A stretch of 64,000 bases of DNA from an uncultured Granulosicoccaceae bacterium (GCA_938035125.1 CALHNS010000011.1:1-64000); one strand, 5' to 3'; shown: positions 22,951 to 37,010, counted from the first letter of the stretch. Notes: generated from the letters alone by a model not told the origin. Numbers and translations are program-made.

Positions 22951-23592
22951 TTAGCGCTTCACTAATGTGCCTGTAACCGTTCCATCGGCATCGTTGTTAT
23001 CAATCAAGAAAACGGCATCAAAGCCATCGAACGTCCATAACACTTCGCGAGCGTCTGCTGCAATGGTGCCTGCAGGAATGATTGCGTTATCGGCCAATCC
23101 AGCTTCTAACAACATGGGCAAATCATAAGGCCAGCTGGGGTTTTCCCAATCAAGCCGGTTCGTGCTTGCCGCTAGTGGGTCATCCAATGCACTGTCTAAT
23201 GAGCCGTCTACGCAAGCATCGCTGCCACTGAGTAAGGTATAGCTGTAGGTAGCGGTTATGTTGCACACGCTGGTGCTGCCTTCGCCAGCATCAGCGCCAC
23301 GAACTTGCAGAGATGCATCCCAAACACAAGTGTCAGCAGAATCAGTGGGTGAGGTGTAAGTTAATTCACCTAAGTAAAGGCCACGAAGCTCCGTGTAATA
23401 TCGCGCCTCACAAGCGAACACATCCGTGGCCGCATCCGGATTGAAAACGCCGATGGGTTGTCCTTCTGTATTCACTGGAGGAAGATCGGCTGGATCATTC
23501 AACGGATCATTGTTTGAGTCTGAACTGCAAGCGGTTAATGAGATAGCCGCGAACAAGGTTAGGTAAGGAAGTACGGTTGTCCTAGTGTTCAT
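22951..23592 (-). CDS. Hypothetical lipoprotein
   Basis: Signal peptide with lipobox ISLTACSSDSNNDP; no family recognised. Confidence 0.6.
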   Translation of the reverse strand: MNTRTTVLPYLTLFAAISLTACSSDSNNDPLNDPADLPPVNTEGQPIGVFNPDAATDVFACEARYYTELRGLYLGELTYTSPTDSADTCVWDASLQVRGADAGEGSTSVCNITATYSYTLLSGSDACVDGSLDSALDDPLAASTNRLDWENPSWPYDLPMLLEAGLADNAIIPAGTIAADAREVLWTFDGFDAVFLIDNNDADGTVTGTLVKR

Positions 23593-23687
23593 GAGTTATT
23601 CCTGTGCGACGCGCACATGGTTTTTATCTTTGAATGTTTTTGATGATGTCACAGCTATAGTTGTAAGAGTTCAATTGAGTAGCCAAC

Positions 23688-24362
23688 ATGAGCAAATCCT
23701 CACATACCTCTGATGAAGAACTGCGTTTTTTATCGGAAAACGTAGGTGTTTCGGTGACTTTGAAACAAGCGTCACAATTGAATGCGTTTAATGAGTTGTT
23801 AATTAAGTGGACGCAACGCTTCAACTTAGTGTCGGCGAACACATTAAGCGATTCGATTTCTCGACACGTACTCGATGCGTTAAGCATTGCAACGTATGTG
23901 AATAGGGATGTGAGTTGTGATGCTCGTCACACAAATGTGTTCGATGTATTGGACATGGGTTCGGGAGCAGGCTTACCCGTGCTGCCATTAGCGATTGCTT
24001 ATCCTGAACTTTCGTTTGTATCCGTTGAAACAAACGGCAAAAAAATTCGCTTTCAACAACAGGTGATTTTGGAGCTTGGGTTAAGTAACGTCGAGTTAAT
24101 ACACAATCGAATTGAGTCGGTTGATGTGTTTGCTAATAACATCACTTCACGCGCCTTCACCGCACCTGAAGAATTTTTGCAGGTTGCCAGTGGTGTGGCC
24201 GTTGAGGAGAGTCAAGCCATCATCATGTTGGGCCAAGCCGAGCGGTTACCACAAACGCTTCCGAACCCTTGGGAATTGAAAACTCTGCAAGCGGTAGATG
24301 TGCCAGGAGAATTTGGTGCCCGACATGTAGCGGTCTGCATTCGCGGTACACTAAACGCATGA
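23688..24362 (+). CDS. rsmG: 16S rRNA (guanine527-N7)-methyltransferase
   Basis: FNELLIKWTQRFNLVSA...HVLDALSI...VLDMGSGAGLPVLPLAI. Confidence 0.95.
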   Translation: MSKSSHTSDEELRFLSENVGVSVTLKQASQLNAFNELLIKWTQRFNLVSANTLSDSISRHVLDALSIATYVNRDVSCDARHTNVFDVLDMGSGAGLPVLPLAIAYPELSFVSVETNGKKIRFQQQVILELGLSNVELIHNRIESVDVFANNITSRAFTAPEEFLQVASGVAVEESQAIIMLGQAERLPQTLPNPWELKTLQAVDVPGEFGARHVAVCIRGTLNA

Positions 24363-25192
24363 GTCGCACGATAGCAATCGCCAATCAGAAGGGCGGGGTA
24401 GGAAAAACCACCACCTCGGTGAATCTAGCGGCTGCGCTGGGTTCTTTGGCTAAGAAAGTCTTATTGATTGATCTAGACCCGCAGGGCAATGCCACCATGG
24501 GTGCAGGCGTGGATAAATACGATCTGGAACAATCGGTTTTGGATGTACTGGTGGATGGCGTCAGTGTGGATGCGGTAAAACAAGCCGCCTCTGCACCCAA
24601 TGTTGATCTTGTGCCCTCAAACGCTGATTTAACAGCCGCTGAGGTTGAACTAATGGCCATGGACGAACGAGAATCCAAGCTTCGAGATAGCTTAGCCATC
24701 TGCAGAAAAGCCTACGATTACGTCCTGATCGACTGCCCGCCATCTTTAAATTTACTCACTTTGAACGCCTTTGTGGCCGCCGACAGCGTGCTAGTGCCAA
24801 TACAGTGTGAGTACTACGCACTTGAAGGGCTGTCTGCTTTACTCGATACCATTGAAGGCGTGCGAGACGCCGTCAATCCAGATTTAGTGGTGGAAGGGTT
24901 ACTGCGCACCATGTACGACGGGCGCAATAATTTAGGTGTTGAAGTCTCCAATCAGTTGGTAGAACACTTTGGTGATCAAGTTTTTCGCACTATAGTGCCA
25001 CGCAACGTTCGTTTAGCCGAGGCGCCCAGCCATGGCTTATCCATCGTTGAATACGACAGAAGCTCACGAGGTGCTGTGGCTTATTTAGCTTTGGCAGGCG
25101 AAATTGAACGCCAGCACCCTAAGTCATCAAACCCGGTTGAATCTAATCAACTGAGCGATTCAGATCACGTCAAAAACCCGGTTGAGGCGTAA
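24359..25192 (+). CDS. parA: Chromosome partitioning ATPase ParA (Soj)
   Basis: MSRTIAIANQKGGVGKTTTSVNLAAAL; DLDPQGNATMG; ATG overlaps the rsmG stop. Confidence 0.97.
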   Translation: MSRTIAIANQKGGVGKTTTSVNLAAALGSLAKKVLLIDLDPQGNATMGAGVDKYDLEQSVLDVLVDGVSVDAVKQAASAPNVDLVPSNADLTAAEVELMAMDERESKLRDSLAICRKAYDYVLIDCPPSLNLLTLNAFVAADSVLVPIQCEYYALEGLSALLDTIEGVRDAVNPDLVVEGLLRTMYDGRNNLGVEVSNQLVEHFGDQVFRTIVPRNVRLAEAPSHGLSIVEYDRSSRGAVAYLALAGEIERQHPKSSNPVESNQLSDSDHVKNPVEA

Positions 25193-25194
25193 AC

Positions 25195-26280
25195 GTGGCA
25201 GGTAAGAAAAAAACCATGGGTCGCGGTTTAGGCTCATTACTAGAGCGCCGAGCATCAGTGGCTGCGAAAAACAATGCTGCCTTGGAAACATCCGTAAGGG
25301 CTGAACCAGACGCTGCCGAGCCGTCCAAGCAAAGTGCCAGACTAGATCCGGCTGCTTCTACTCCAATAAAAGCGAGTACCCAGGACAATACGCGGGCCAA
25401 TATTGAAGCTAACACTCAAACCAGCACTAAGGCGGGCCCTCAAGCCAGTACCCCGGCCAGTACCCCGGCCAGCGCAGAAACTGAAAACACCAATCCAACC
25501 GGCGATAAGCTAAGAACGCTTGGCATCGATCAAATTGTTCGCGGAAGCTATCAGCCTCGGCGTCATTTCGACCCAGAACTGCTGCAAGAACTGGCCGATT
25601 CACTGAAAAGCGAGGGGTTAATTCAGCCCATATTGGTGCGTCCAGAAGGCACCGGTCAATATGAGCTAATCGCAGGTGAAAGGCGCTGGCGGGCGGCTCA
25701 ACTGGCAGGATTCACTGAAATCCCCGCCATTGTGCGCGAACTGGAAGACAGAGCTGTGGCGGCCGTCTCTCTAATTGAGAATATACAGCGAAAAGATCTG
25801 AATCCTTTAGAAGAGGCTGAAGCTTTGCGCCGACTAAGCGATGAATTTGGTTTGTCACATCAAGAAGTGGCTGATTCGGTGGGCCGCTCTCGTTCCGCGG
25901 TAACCAATTTAATGCGCTTATTAGATTTGCACGATGATGCGAAAGCGTTGGTGGATGTAGGGGACATCGATATGGGGCATGCCAGAGCGCTTCTGGGGGC
26001 GCCATTTGATGAGCAACCCGCCATTGCAAGGCGAATTGCTGCCCAAGGCTTAACAGTACGAGCCGTTGAGAAACAAATAAAAGCCTTGCGCGCAGGTGAA
26101 ACGGCAAAGTCAGAAAGTGGAACCGTTTCTGATCCAGATATAGATCGTCTTGAAAAACATCTAACGCAAAAGCTTGGTGCCAAGGTGTCTATCCGACACA
26201 AAGCGGCGGGCTCTGGCAAGTTAGAGATCCAATATCACTCTATGGACGAACTCGACGGAATACTGAACCACATCAAGTAG
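25195..26280 (+). CDS. parB: Chromosome partitioning protein ParB (Spo0J), GTG start
   Basis: TMGRGLGSLLERR; IVRGSYQPRRHFD; GERRWRAAQLAGFTEIPAIVR; HTH QEVADSVGRSRSAVTNLMRLL. Confidence 0.96.
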   Translation: MAGKKKTMGRGLGSLLERRASVAAKNNAALETSVRAEPDAAEPSKQSARLDPAASTPIKASTQDNTRANIEANTQTSTKAGPQASTPASTPASAETENTNPTGDKLRTLGIDQIVRGSYQPRRHFDPELLQELADSLKSEGLIQPILVRPEGTGQYELIAGERRWRAAQLAGFTEIPAIVRELEDRAVAAVSLIENIQRKDLNPLEEAEALRRLSDEFGLSHQEVADSVGRSRSAVTNLMRLLDLHDDAKALVDVGDIDMGHARALLGAPFDEQPAIARRIAAQGLTVRAVEKQIKALRAGETAKSESGTVSDPDIDRLEKHLTQKLGAKVSIRHKAAGSGKLEIQYHSMDELDGILNHIK

Positions 26281-26464
26281 TCATTATTCACTACTGGAAA
26301 CAGCTTTGTGCCTAGGCATGATTCCTTGTGTATCACGCTATACCTGCACAAAATCCTTGTTATACTCCGCGCGGCTTGACTGGCGACAGAACTCTGTCTT
26401 CAAATTCGCCTAGCGTGATTGCAGATTCGACCCTATATAGGTAAACCCGCAGATTGGACACCAT

Positions 26465-27717
<1,253 letters not shown>

Positions 27718-27779
27718 TTTAGTTTTTACGTTTTATCTTTACTTTTATTTTTTAATTGATTCATTACTAAAACCGTTAG

Positions 27780-28043
<264 letters not shown>

Positions 28044-28077
28044 GTCCGGCACAACCGGCTCTTAAGAGGATAGGCCT

Positions 28078-28548
28078 ATGAACATAAATTTAACTTTGTT
28101 AGGTCAGGCGATTTCGTTTTTCATCTTCGTCCTGTTCTGCATGAAGTTTGTTTGGCCGCCGATTATCACCAGTTTGCGTGAGCGTCAAGCGCGAATCGCC
28201 GAGGGATTAGCTGCGGCTGAGCAAAGTTCACAACGTCGAGAAGAAGCGGAAGCTGAAATCGAGACCATGTTGACTGATGCAAAAGCACAAGCGGCTGAAA
28301 TCGTGGCGCAAGCACAGAAACGTTCAAACGAAATTGTTGAGGCGTCCAAGGACACCGCACGCACTGAAGCTGAGCGAATTAAAGCTACTGCGAATGCAGA
28401 GATCGAGCAAGAAGTGGTTAATGCTCGAGAAAACTTGCGTAAGCAAGTGGGCAGTATCGCTGTAGACGGTGCTCGTAAGATTTTGGGTGGCGAAGTCAAC
28501 GCTGATTCACACGCCAAGGTCATAGACGACCTCGTCGGTCAGATTTAG
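28078..28548 (+). CDS. atpF: ATP synthase F0 subunit b
   Basis: MNINLTLLGQAISFFIFVLFCMKFVWPPI plus coiled-coil. Confidence 0.97.
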   Translation: MNINLTLLGQAISFFIFVLFCMKFVWPPIITSLRERQARIAEGLAAAEQSSQRREEAEAEIETMLTDAKAQAAEIVAQAQKRSNEIVEASKDTARTEAERIKATANAEIEQEVVNARENLRKQVGSIAVDGARKILGGEVNADSHAKVIDDLVGQI

Positions 28549-28560
28549 AAGGCTTAGCGC

Positions 28561-29094
28561 ATGGCAGACTTCTCCACCATCGCAAGACCTTACGCAAAAG
28601 CGGTATTCGAAATCGCTCGTGATTCGTCCAAGTTTGATGCTTGGTCCGGGCGGTTAGAATTTTGGTCAGCACTCGTTGCTCATCCAGACATGGCTAGCCG
28701 ATTGGAAGCTCCAGGCTTCACTCACCAAGAGCGAGCAGAGATGCTTGAAAAGGTGGATGATCAAATGGACGATGAAGCGAAAAACTTCATTCGTTTGTTA
28801 GCGGAGAACAATCGCTTGTCGGCAATGGGCGACATTCGCGACACCTACGAAGTGCTACGCGCTGAAGAGGAAGGCGAGATTGACGCATCTGTCACCACAG
28901 CATTTGCATTATCTGATGCGCAGCGTCAGAGCATTGTTGATGCTTTGGGCAAGCGACTGAATCGCAAAGTGCGACTGATTGAAACGGTTGACGAAGATTT
29001 AATTGGCGGTGCGGTTATACGCGCAGGCGATTTAGTCATCGACGGCTCTTTAAAAGGTCGTGTAGAAAATATGGCGAACGCGGTTAGTAACTAA
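28561..29094 (+). CDS. atpH: ATP synthase F1 delta subunit
   Basis: IARPYAKAVFEIA...DEDLIGGAVIRAGDLVIDGSLKGR. Confidence 0.96.
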   Translation: MADFSTIARPYAKAVFEIARDSSKFDAWSGRLEFWSALVAHPDMASRLEAPGFTHQERAEMLEKVDDQMDDEAKNFIRLLAENNRLSAMGDIRDTYEVLRAEEEGEIDASVTTAFALSDAQRQSIVDALGKRLNRKVRLIETVDEDLIGGAVIRAGDLVIDGSLKGRVENMANAVSN

Positions 29095-29210
29095 CCGCGG
29101 TTCGTTTTACGAATAATTTATTTGAATCGCTAGGGGATAGAGCCCTTAAGCGAATCGAATGACACTGGCAAGGACTGCTGCCCGATTGATCACTAGCGAT
29201 AAGCTAGTGA
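29076..29210 (+). promoter_or_regulatory. Structured atpH-atpA intercistronic segment with three predicted hairpins
   Basis: GAACGCGGTTAG-TAA-CTAACCGCgGTTC (29076-29103); TCGCTAGGG-n7-CCCTtaAGCGA (29127-29153); TCACTAGC-GATAA-GCTAGTGA (29190-29210). Confidence 0.65.
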
Positions 29211-29284
29211 CTTAGTTGTGGCGCACTTAAGCCAATGTCAACGTCACTAAAATGGTGGCGAGCCGATTAATAGAGGATTGATGC

Positions 29285-30826
29285 ATGCAACTTGACCCAT
29301 CAGAAATCAGTGAGCTGATTAAACAGAGGATTGGTAACTTCGAAGCGTCTGCTGACGCTAGAAACGAAGGCACCATCGTAAGCTTGAACGACGGTATCGT
29401 TCGTATTCACGGTTTAACCGAAGCCATGTCGGGCGAAATGTTGAAGTTTAACGACAACCTGTATGGGTTGGCGTTGAACTTAGAACGCGACTCGGTTGGT
29501 GCGGTTGTACTGGGTAACTATGAAGAGCTATCAGAAGGCGACAAGGTGCAATGCACCGGTCGTATTTTAGAAGTACCTACAGGGCCTGAAATGCTGGGTC
29601 GCGTGGTTAACTCTTTGGGTGAGCCTATCGATGGCAAAGGCCCAATCGATGCGAAACAAACGTCACCTATCGAACGTGTTGCACCCGGTGTAATCGAGCG
29701 TCAATCGGTTGATCAGCCTGTTCAAACAGGTTTGAAAGCAATCGATGCGATGGTACCGGTTGGTCGTGGCCAACGAGAGCTGATCATCGGTGACCGTCAA
29801 ACAGGTAAAACAGCGGTTGCGGTTGATGCCATCATCAACCAGAAAGGTACAGGCATTAAGTGTATCTACGTGGCGGTTGGTCAGAAGCAATCAACCATTG
29901 CAAACGTGGTAACAAAATTAGAAGAGCACGGCGCAATGGAAAACACCATTGTTGTTGCGGCTGGCGCATCTGATTCTGCTGCTATGCAGTACATCGCCCC
30001 ATACGCAGGTTGCGCAATGGGTGAGTACTTCCTAGATCGTGGTGAAGACGCACTGATTATTTATGATGATTTAACCAAGCAAGCGTGGGCTTACCGTCAG
30101 GTATCACTACTGCTACGTCGTCCGCCAGGTCGTGAAGCTTATCCAGGGGATGTTTTCTACTTACACTCTCGCTTATTAGAGCGTGCTTGTCGTGTAAACG
30201 CTGACTACGTTGAGAAGTTCACCAACGGTGCTGTGAAAGGTAAAACCGGTTCATTAACCGCATTACCCATCATCGAAACACAAGCAGGTGATGTATCGGC
30301 GTTCGTACCAACCAACGTAATCTCAATTACCGATGGTCAGATCTTCCTTGAAACGGATCTATTTAACGCAGGTATTCGTCCTGCGATTAATGCAGGCTTA
30401 TCCGTATCTCGAGTAGGTGGTGCAGCGCAAACTAAAATCATCAAGAAGTTGGGTGGTGGTGTTCGTTTGGCACTGGCTCAGTATCGTGAATTGGCGGCAT
30501 TCGCACAGTTCGCATCAGATCTTGATGAAACCACTCGTAAGCAGCTTGAACGAGGCCAACGTGTTACCGAACTGATGAAGCAGAAGCAGTATGCGCCTTT
30601 ATCTATCGGTGAGATGGGTGTGTCACTTTACGCAGCTAACGAAGGTTTCCTAGACGACGTTGATGTCACCAAAATCGTTGATTTTGAAGAAGCGATGCAC
30701 GCACACTTCCGAAGCAATCACCAAGACATCTTGGATTCCGTTGATTCGGACGGTGACTGGAACGAAAACATCGAAGCGGCCTTTAAGAAAGGCATCGAAT
30801 CGTTCAAGTCCACTGGCACTTGGTAA
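29285..30826 (+). CDS. atpA: ATP synthase F1 alpha subunit
   Basis: [46 protein letters not shown]. Confidence 0.99.
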   Translation: MQLDPSEISELIKQRIGNFEASADARNEGTIVSLNDGIVRIHGLTEAMSGEMLKFNDNLYGLALNLERDSVGAVVLGNYEELSEGDKVQCTGRILEVPTGPEMLGRVVNSLGEPIDGKGPIDAKQTSPIERVAPGVIERQSVDQPVQTGLKAIDAMVPVGRGQRELIIGDRQTGKTAVAVDAIINQKGTGIKCIYVAVGQKQSTIANVVTKLEEHGAMENTIVVAAGASDSAAMQYIAPYAGCAMGEYFLDRGEDALIIYDDLTKQAWAYRQVSLLLRRPPGREAYPGDVFYLHSRLLERACRVNADYVEKFTNGAVKGKTGSLTALPIIETQAGDVSAFVPTNVISITDGQIFLETDLFNAGIRPAINAGLSVSRVGGAAQTKIIKKLGGGVRLALAQYRELAAFAQFASDLDETTRKQLERGQRVTELMKQKQYAPLSIGEMGVSLYAANEGFLDDVDVTKIVDFEEAMHAHFRSNHQDILDSVDSDGDWNENIEAAFKKGIESFKSTGTW

Positions 30827-30867
30827 GCCTAGGTAACTTCGGTACTTAACTAAGCACGAGGTGAGTT

Positions 30868-31731
30868 ATGGCTTCAGGTAAAGAGATACGCACGCAGATC
30901 AAGAGTATTCAAAATACTCAAAAGATCACGAAAGCGATGGAAATGGTGGCGGCATCTAAGATGCGTAAAGCGCAGGATCGCATGAATGCGAACCGGCCTT
31001 ACGCTACTAAAATGCGTCAGGTAATTGGGCACGTGGCTGCGGCTAACGTGGAATACAAGCACCCCTACCTAATTGATCGCCCCGATGTAAAGCGCGTGGG
31101 TTTTATGATCGTTTCAACCGATCGTGGTTTGTGTGGTGGCTTAAACACCAACGCTATTAAAGCCGCTGTTGGTGCAATGAAAGAGTGGGATGAGAAGGGC
31201 GCCGAAATCGACGTCGTTACCATCGGCAAAAAAGCCACTCAAGCGTTCGCACGAATGGGTGCCAACGTTGTTGGTTCAGTCACCGACTTAGGTGATGCAC
31301 CTGAACTGTCAACGCTAATTGGTGCTATGCGAGTCATGCTCGATGCCTACGATGAAGGCAAAATTGATCGCTTGTACATTGTTGAAACTGAATTTGTAAA
31401 CACCATGACTCAAACACCGCGAGTAACTCAATTACTGCCAGCGGTTGCAGAACTGGGCGAAGAGCGTGCAAGCGCTTGGGATTATTTATACGAACCGAGT
31501 GCAGAAGATGTGCTCGACAACCTGATGACTCGTTACATCGAATCTCTGATTTATCAATCGGTAGTGGAGAACGTAGCGTGTGAGATGTCAGCTCGCATGA
31601 TTGCCATGAAGAGCGCATCGGACAACGCAGGTGAGCTTATTGGTGAACTGCAATTGGTTTACAACAAAGCTCGTCAAGCGGCAATCACTCAGGAAATTTC
31701 CGAAATCGTTGGCGGCGCTGCTGCGGTTTAG
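30868..31731 (+). CDS. atpG: ATP synthase F1 gamma subunit
   Basis: [52 protein letters not shown]. Confidence 0.98.
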   Translation: MASGKEIRTQIKSIQNTQKITKAMEMVAASKMRKAQDRMNANRPYATKMRQVIGHVAAANVEYKHPYLIDRPDVKRVGFMIVSTDRGLCGGLNTNAIKAAVGAMKEWDEKGAEIDVVTIGKKATQAFARMGANVVGSVTDLGDAPELSTLIGAMRVMLDAYDEGKIDRLYIVETEFVNTMTQTPRVTQLLPAVAELGEERASAWDYLYEPSAEDVLDNLMTRYIESLIYQSVVENVACEMSARMIAMKSASDNAGELIGELQLVYNKARQAAITQEISEIVGGAAAV

Positions 31732-33144
<1,413 letters not shown>

Positions 33145-33146
33145 TC

Positions 33147-33566
33147 ATGGCTTCCACCTTCAAAGTTGACATTGTTAGCGCCGAGAAAGAAATCTTCTCT
33201 GGTGAAGGCACCATGGTCACAGCGTCTGCGCAAATGGGTGAAGTAGGTATTGCTCCTGGGCACGCACCATTCATTACTGGCATTAAGCCAGGTGAAGTGC
33301 ATGTAAAGACGGTAGGCGATGCAGAAGGTGTGGATATCTACGTGTCTGGCGGAATCTTAGAGGTTCAACCCAATCACGTCACTATCTTGGCTGACGCCGC
33401 TCTTCGCGGTGATGAGATAGATGAAGCGGCGGCGCTGAAAGCTAAGGAAGAGGCTGAAGCGATGCTAACCGGTTCACCTTCGGAAGTTAACTACGCTGAA
33501 GTACAGGCTAGGTTGGCAGAAGCGTCGGCTCAGTTATCGTTGATTAAAAAGTTACGTCAGAACTAA
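33147..33566 (+). CDS. atpC: ATP synthase F1 epsilon subunit
   Basis: FKVDIVSAEKEIFSGEGTMV...GEVGIAPGHAPFITGIKPGEV. Confidence 0.97.
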   Translation: MASTFKVDIVSAEKEIFSGEGTMVTASAQMGEVGIAPGHAPFITGIKPGEVHVKTVGDAEGVDIYVSGGILEVQPNHVTILADAALRGDEIDEAAALKAKEEAEAMLTGSPSEVNYAEVQARLAEASAQLSLIKKLRQN

Positions 33567-33590
33567 TAAGTCTCAAAAGCCTTATTGCAT

Positions 33591-33626
33591 AAGGCCGGAC
33601 AGGGTGACCTGTTCGGCCTTTTTTTA
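33591..33626 (+). terminator. Rho-independent terminator of the atp operon
   Basis: AAGGCCGGACAGG-gtga-CCTGTTCGGCCTT followed by T-tract. Confidence 0.9.
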
Positions 33627-33781
33627 TTTCCGCGATCAATGTATCAACACAGCAGCCGTCAACCGGTGATAGATCGTTGACATTGGAATGTTAGCTATTG
33701 GTTAGCTAAGTTTGTGTTTTTCAATATTTGTGTCACGCTTCACATGTTGATTCTTTTGTTACTAGGAAACCGATAGCGGCT

Positions 33782-35152
33782 ATGGCCATTCGACTCATTA
33801 TTCTTGCTGCGGGTAAAGGCACTCGCATGAAGTCGCAACTTCCCAAAGTGTTGCATCCTCTTGCTGGTACACCTTTGTTGGGGCACGTAATCAATACTGG
33901 CCTCTCATTAAACGCCTCTGGTATCACCGTGGTCATTGGTCATGGTGCTGAGTTAGTAAGAGATACCATCACTCAAGATGTTCAATGGGCAATGCAAACT
34001 GAACAGCTAGGAACTGCCCATGCTGTGATGCAAGGCCTTGAAGGCATACAAGATGATGATACGGTGCTGCTAACTTACGGCGATGTTCCCTTGACGCGTG
34101 CTTCCACTTATCAACGCATGTTGGATGTGGTTAGCGATGAGCGAATGGGACTATTAACCCTTCGCATGGATGATCCTACGGGGTATGGGCGTATTATTCG
34201 CGCAGATAACCCTGACACCGGGCCCATCGTTGGTATTGTTGAGCAGAAAGACGCAACCCCTGAGCAGCTGGCCATAAACGAAGGCAACTGCGGTGTTATA
34301 TCCATTCGTGGAAAATGGTTATTGAGCTTACTGAAGCAAATTGGTAACGACAACGCACAAGGCGAGTACTACCTAACCGATTTAATTGGATTGGCTGTTG
34401 AGAACAACGTAACAGTTGAAGCAATACACCCTGAAGATGCATGGGAAACGGATGGTGTGAACAGCCGTGTTCAGTTAGCCATGTTAGAGCGAGTGCATCA
34501 AGCCAATCAAGCGCAAGCCCTAATGGAAGGTGGCGTAACCTTACACGATCCTTCGCGTTTAGATATTCGTGGTAGCTTGGCACACGGTACTGATGTTTCT
34601 ATCGATATTAACGCCGTTTTTATTGGCAGTTGTAAAATTGGCAATAATGTCACGATTGGTCCGAATTGCACATTTATCAATGCCACTATTGGTGATGGAA
34701 CTACCGTGCAGGCGAACAGTGTGGTTGAAGATTCAGTGATCGGTGAGAATGGCGACATTGGACCTTACGCTCGTTTACGTCCAGGTTGCGAATTAGCGAA
34801 CAATGTAAAGATTGGAAACTTCGTTGAAGCTAAGAAAGCGGTTATTGGAAATGGCAGTAAAGTTAACCATCTAAGTTATGTTGGCGATGCTGAATTGGCC
34901 GAAAACGTCAACGTAGGTGCCGGTACCATTACTTGCAACTACGATGGTGTAAATAAACACAAGACAATCATAGGGTCGGGTGCTTTTATTGGCTCAAACA
35001 CCGCGTTGGTCGCTCCAGTAACTGTGGGTGCTGATGCAACCATAGGGGCAGGTAGTACTATCGCTAAACAAGCACCTGATGGGCAATTAACCATCACGCG
35101 CGCTAAGCAAACAACCATTGAAGGTTGGCAGCGTCCAACTAAAAAAAACTAA
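33782..35152 (+). CDS. glmU: Bifunctional UDP-GlcNAc pyrophosphorylase / GlcN-1-P acetyltransferase
   Basis: IILAAGKGTRMKSQLPKVLHPLAG; left-handed beta-helix hexapeptides; ITCNYDGVNKHKT. Confidence 0.97.
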   Translation: MAIRLIILAAGKGTRMKSQLPKVLHPLAGTPLLGHVINTGLSLNASGITVVIGHGAELVRDTITQDVQWAMQTEQLGTAHAVMQGLEGIQDDDTVLLTYGDVPLTRASTYQRMLDVVSDERMGLLTLRMDDPTGYGRIIRADNPDTGPIVGIVEQKDATPEQLAINEGNCGVISIRGKWLLSLLKQIGNDNAQGEYYLTDLIGLAVENNVTVEAIHPEDAWETDGVNSRVQLAMLERVHQANQAQALMEGGVTLHDPSRLDIRGSLAHGTDVSIDINAVFIGSCKIGNNVTIGPNCTFINATIGDGTTVQANSVVEDSVIGENGDIGPYARLRPGCELANNVKIGNFVEAKKAVIGNGSKVNHLSYVGDAELAENVNVGAGTITCNYDGVNKHKTIIGSGAFIGSNTALVAPVTVGADATIGAGSTIAKQAPDGQLTITRAKQTTIEGWQRPTKKN

Positions 35153-35167
35153 CGGGTAACTAAGCAC

Positions 35168-37000
35168 ATGTGTGGAATCGTAGGCGCAGTAGCGCAACGT
35201 GATATAGCTGACATACTATTGATGGGCTTAAAAAGCCTGGAATATAGAGGGTATGACTCTGCCGGTTTAGCAACCATCAACGCAGCAGGCGAGATGAAGC
35301 GTGTTCGTCGCGTGGGTAAAGTGAAAGAACTGGTTGATGCAGTTGCCATAGAAGGTTGTGATGGCGGCACCGGTATTGCTCACACGCGCTGGGCAACTCA
35401 TGGTGAACCCAATGAAGCGAATGCGCACCCACACGTATCTAGTGATCGTTTTGCAGTTGTTCACAATGGCATTATCGAGAACCATGAAGAGCTAAGAACC
35501 GAGCTAAAAGCACTCGGATATGTGTTCACCTCTGACACCGATACAGAAGTTATTGCCCATTCCATTGCCGAGTCAATGAAGACGACAGAGTCGTTATTTG
35601 TTGCAGTACAGCAGTTATCAAGCCGTCTTGAAGGTGCTTACGGCATGGTGATTATGGATTTAACCCAACCTGAGCGTTTGGTAGTTGCTCGCTCTGGTAG
35701 CCCATTGGTTATTGGTTACGGTGTTGGTGAAAACTTTATTGCCTCTGATCAGTTAGCGCTTTTGCCTGTCACGCGCCGATTTGCCTATTTAGAAGAAGGC
35801 GATGTTGCCGAAGTAACACGTACTACGGTAACCATTGTTGATGTTGACGGTAACCCTGTTGAACGAGCGGTTGAAGAATCAACGCTTGCTCAGGACGCTG
35901 GCAGCAAAGGAAATTATAGGCACTACATGCAAAAGGAAATGTACGAGCAACCCGTTGCGATTCAACGCACAGTTGCAGGACGTTTAGACGGCTCAGTCGT
36001 TCCCGATTCTGCGTTTGGTGAAAATGCAGCTGAATTTTTACCCAATATTGAGCATGTACAAATCATTGCCTGTGGTACCAGTTATCACGCAGGAATGACA
36101 GCGCGCTACTGGTTTGAATCATTTGGCGGCGTATCTTGTAACGTTGAGATAGCTTCAGAGTATCGTTACCGCGAATCTTTTGTTCGCCCGAATAGCCTTC
36201 TGGTAACCATTTCTCAGTCAGGTGAAACGGCCGATACGCTAGCCGCTCTTCGCTTAGCGAAAGAGCAAGGTTACATGAGTAGTCTTACCATCTGTAACGT
36301 TGATGGCTCTTCATTAGTGCGTGAATCCGATATGGTTTACCTAATGAAAGCAGGCGCTGAAATTGGTGTTGCATCAACGAAAGCCTTTACCGTTCAATTG
36401 ACAGGCTTGTTATTACTGGCTGCAGCAATTGGTAAACACCGCGGTATGTCGGATGCCATGAGCCAACAAATTACATCAGCGGTGCAAGCACTTCCTGCTA
36501 AATTAGAGCAAGTGCTTACCATGGATGAAGCCATTCAAGACTTGGCTGAAGATTTTGCTGATAAGAGTTCTAGTTTATTTCTTGGCCGAGGTGATCAGTA
36601 CCCCATCGCGATGGAAGGTGCACTGAAGCTTAAAGAGATTTCCTATATTCACGCTGAAGCCTATGCAGCTGGTGAGCTTAAGCACGGGCCACTAGCGCTT
36701 ATCGATGCCGATATGCCAGTAATTGTTGTGGCACCTAGTAACGACTTAGTTGAAAAGTTAAAGTCAAACGTTGAAGAAGTACGTGCTCGCGGCAGCTTGA
36801 TGTACATATTCGCAGATAAAGATGCAAAATTTAAAAGCGATGAGACCATGAAGGTGCTTGAAGTGCCACCTTGTGACCCAGTGGTAGCGCCGATCGTATA
36901 CACCATACCGCTACAGTTGCTGTCGTATCATGTAGCCATTATTAAGGGCACAGATGTGGATCAGCCGCGTAACTTGGCTAAATCGGTAACGGTTGAATAA
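35168..37000 (+). CDS. glmS: Glutamine-fructose-6-phosphate aminotransferase
   Basis: [41 protein letters not shown]. Confidence 0.98.
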   Translation: MCGIVGAVAQRDIADILLMGLKSLEYRGYDSAGLATINAAGEMKRVRRVGKVKELVDAVAIEGCDGGTGIAHTRWATHGEPNEANAHPHVSSDRFAVVHNGIIENHEELRTELKALGYVFTSDTDTEVIAHSIAESMKTTESLFVAVQQLSSRLEGAYGMVIMDLTQPERLVVARSGSPLVIGYGVGENFIASDQLALLPVTRRFAYLEEGDVAEVTRTTVTIVDVDGNPVERAVEESTLAQDAGSKGNYRHYMQKEMYEQPVAIQRTVAGRLDGSVVPDSAFGENAAEFLPNIEHVQIIACGTSYHAGMTARYWFESFGGVSCNVEIASEYRYRESFVRPNSLLVTISQSGETADTLAALRLAKEQGYMSSLTICNVDGSSLVRESDMVYLMKAGAEIGVASTKAFTVQLTGLLLLAAAIGKHRGMSDAMSQQITSAVQALPAKLEQVLTMDEAIQDLAEDFADKSSSLFLGRGDQYPIAMEGALKLKEISYIHAEAYAAGELKHGPLALIDADMPVIVVAPSNDLVEKLKSNVEEVRARGSLMYIFADKDAKFKSDETMKVLEVPPCDPVVAPIVYTIPLQLLSYHVAIIKGTDVDQPRNLAKSVTVE

Positions 37001-37010
37001 AATATCGTAA

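Noticed and set aside
25712-26219. Antisense ORFs opposite parB (131 and 119 aa)
   Set aside because: Mutually overlapping shadow ORFs against a conserved CDS.
26341-26366. Promoter with TATACT -10 upstream of atpI
   Set aside because: A plausible -10 exists but no convincing -35 at correct spacing, so not listed as a feature.
35100-35170. glmS ribozyme/riboswitch upstream of glmS
   Set aside because: Only about 15 bp separates glmU and glmS, too short for the ribozyme, which is mainly a Gram-positive feature.
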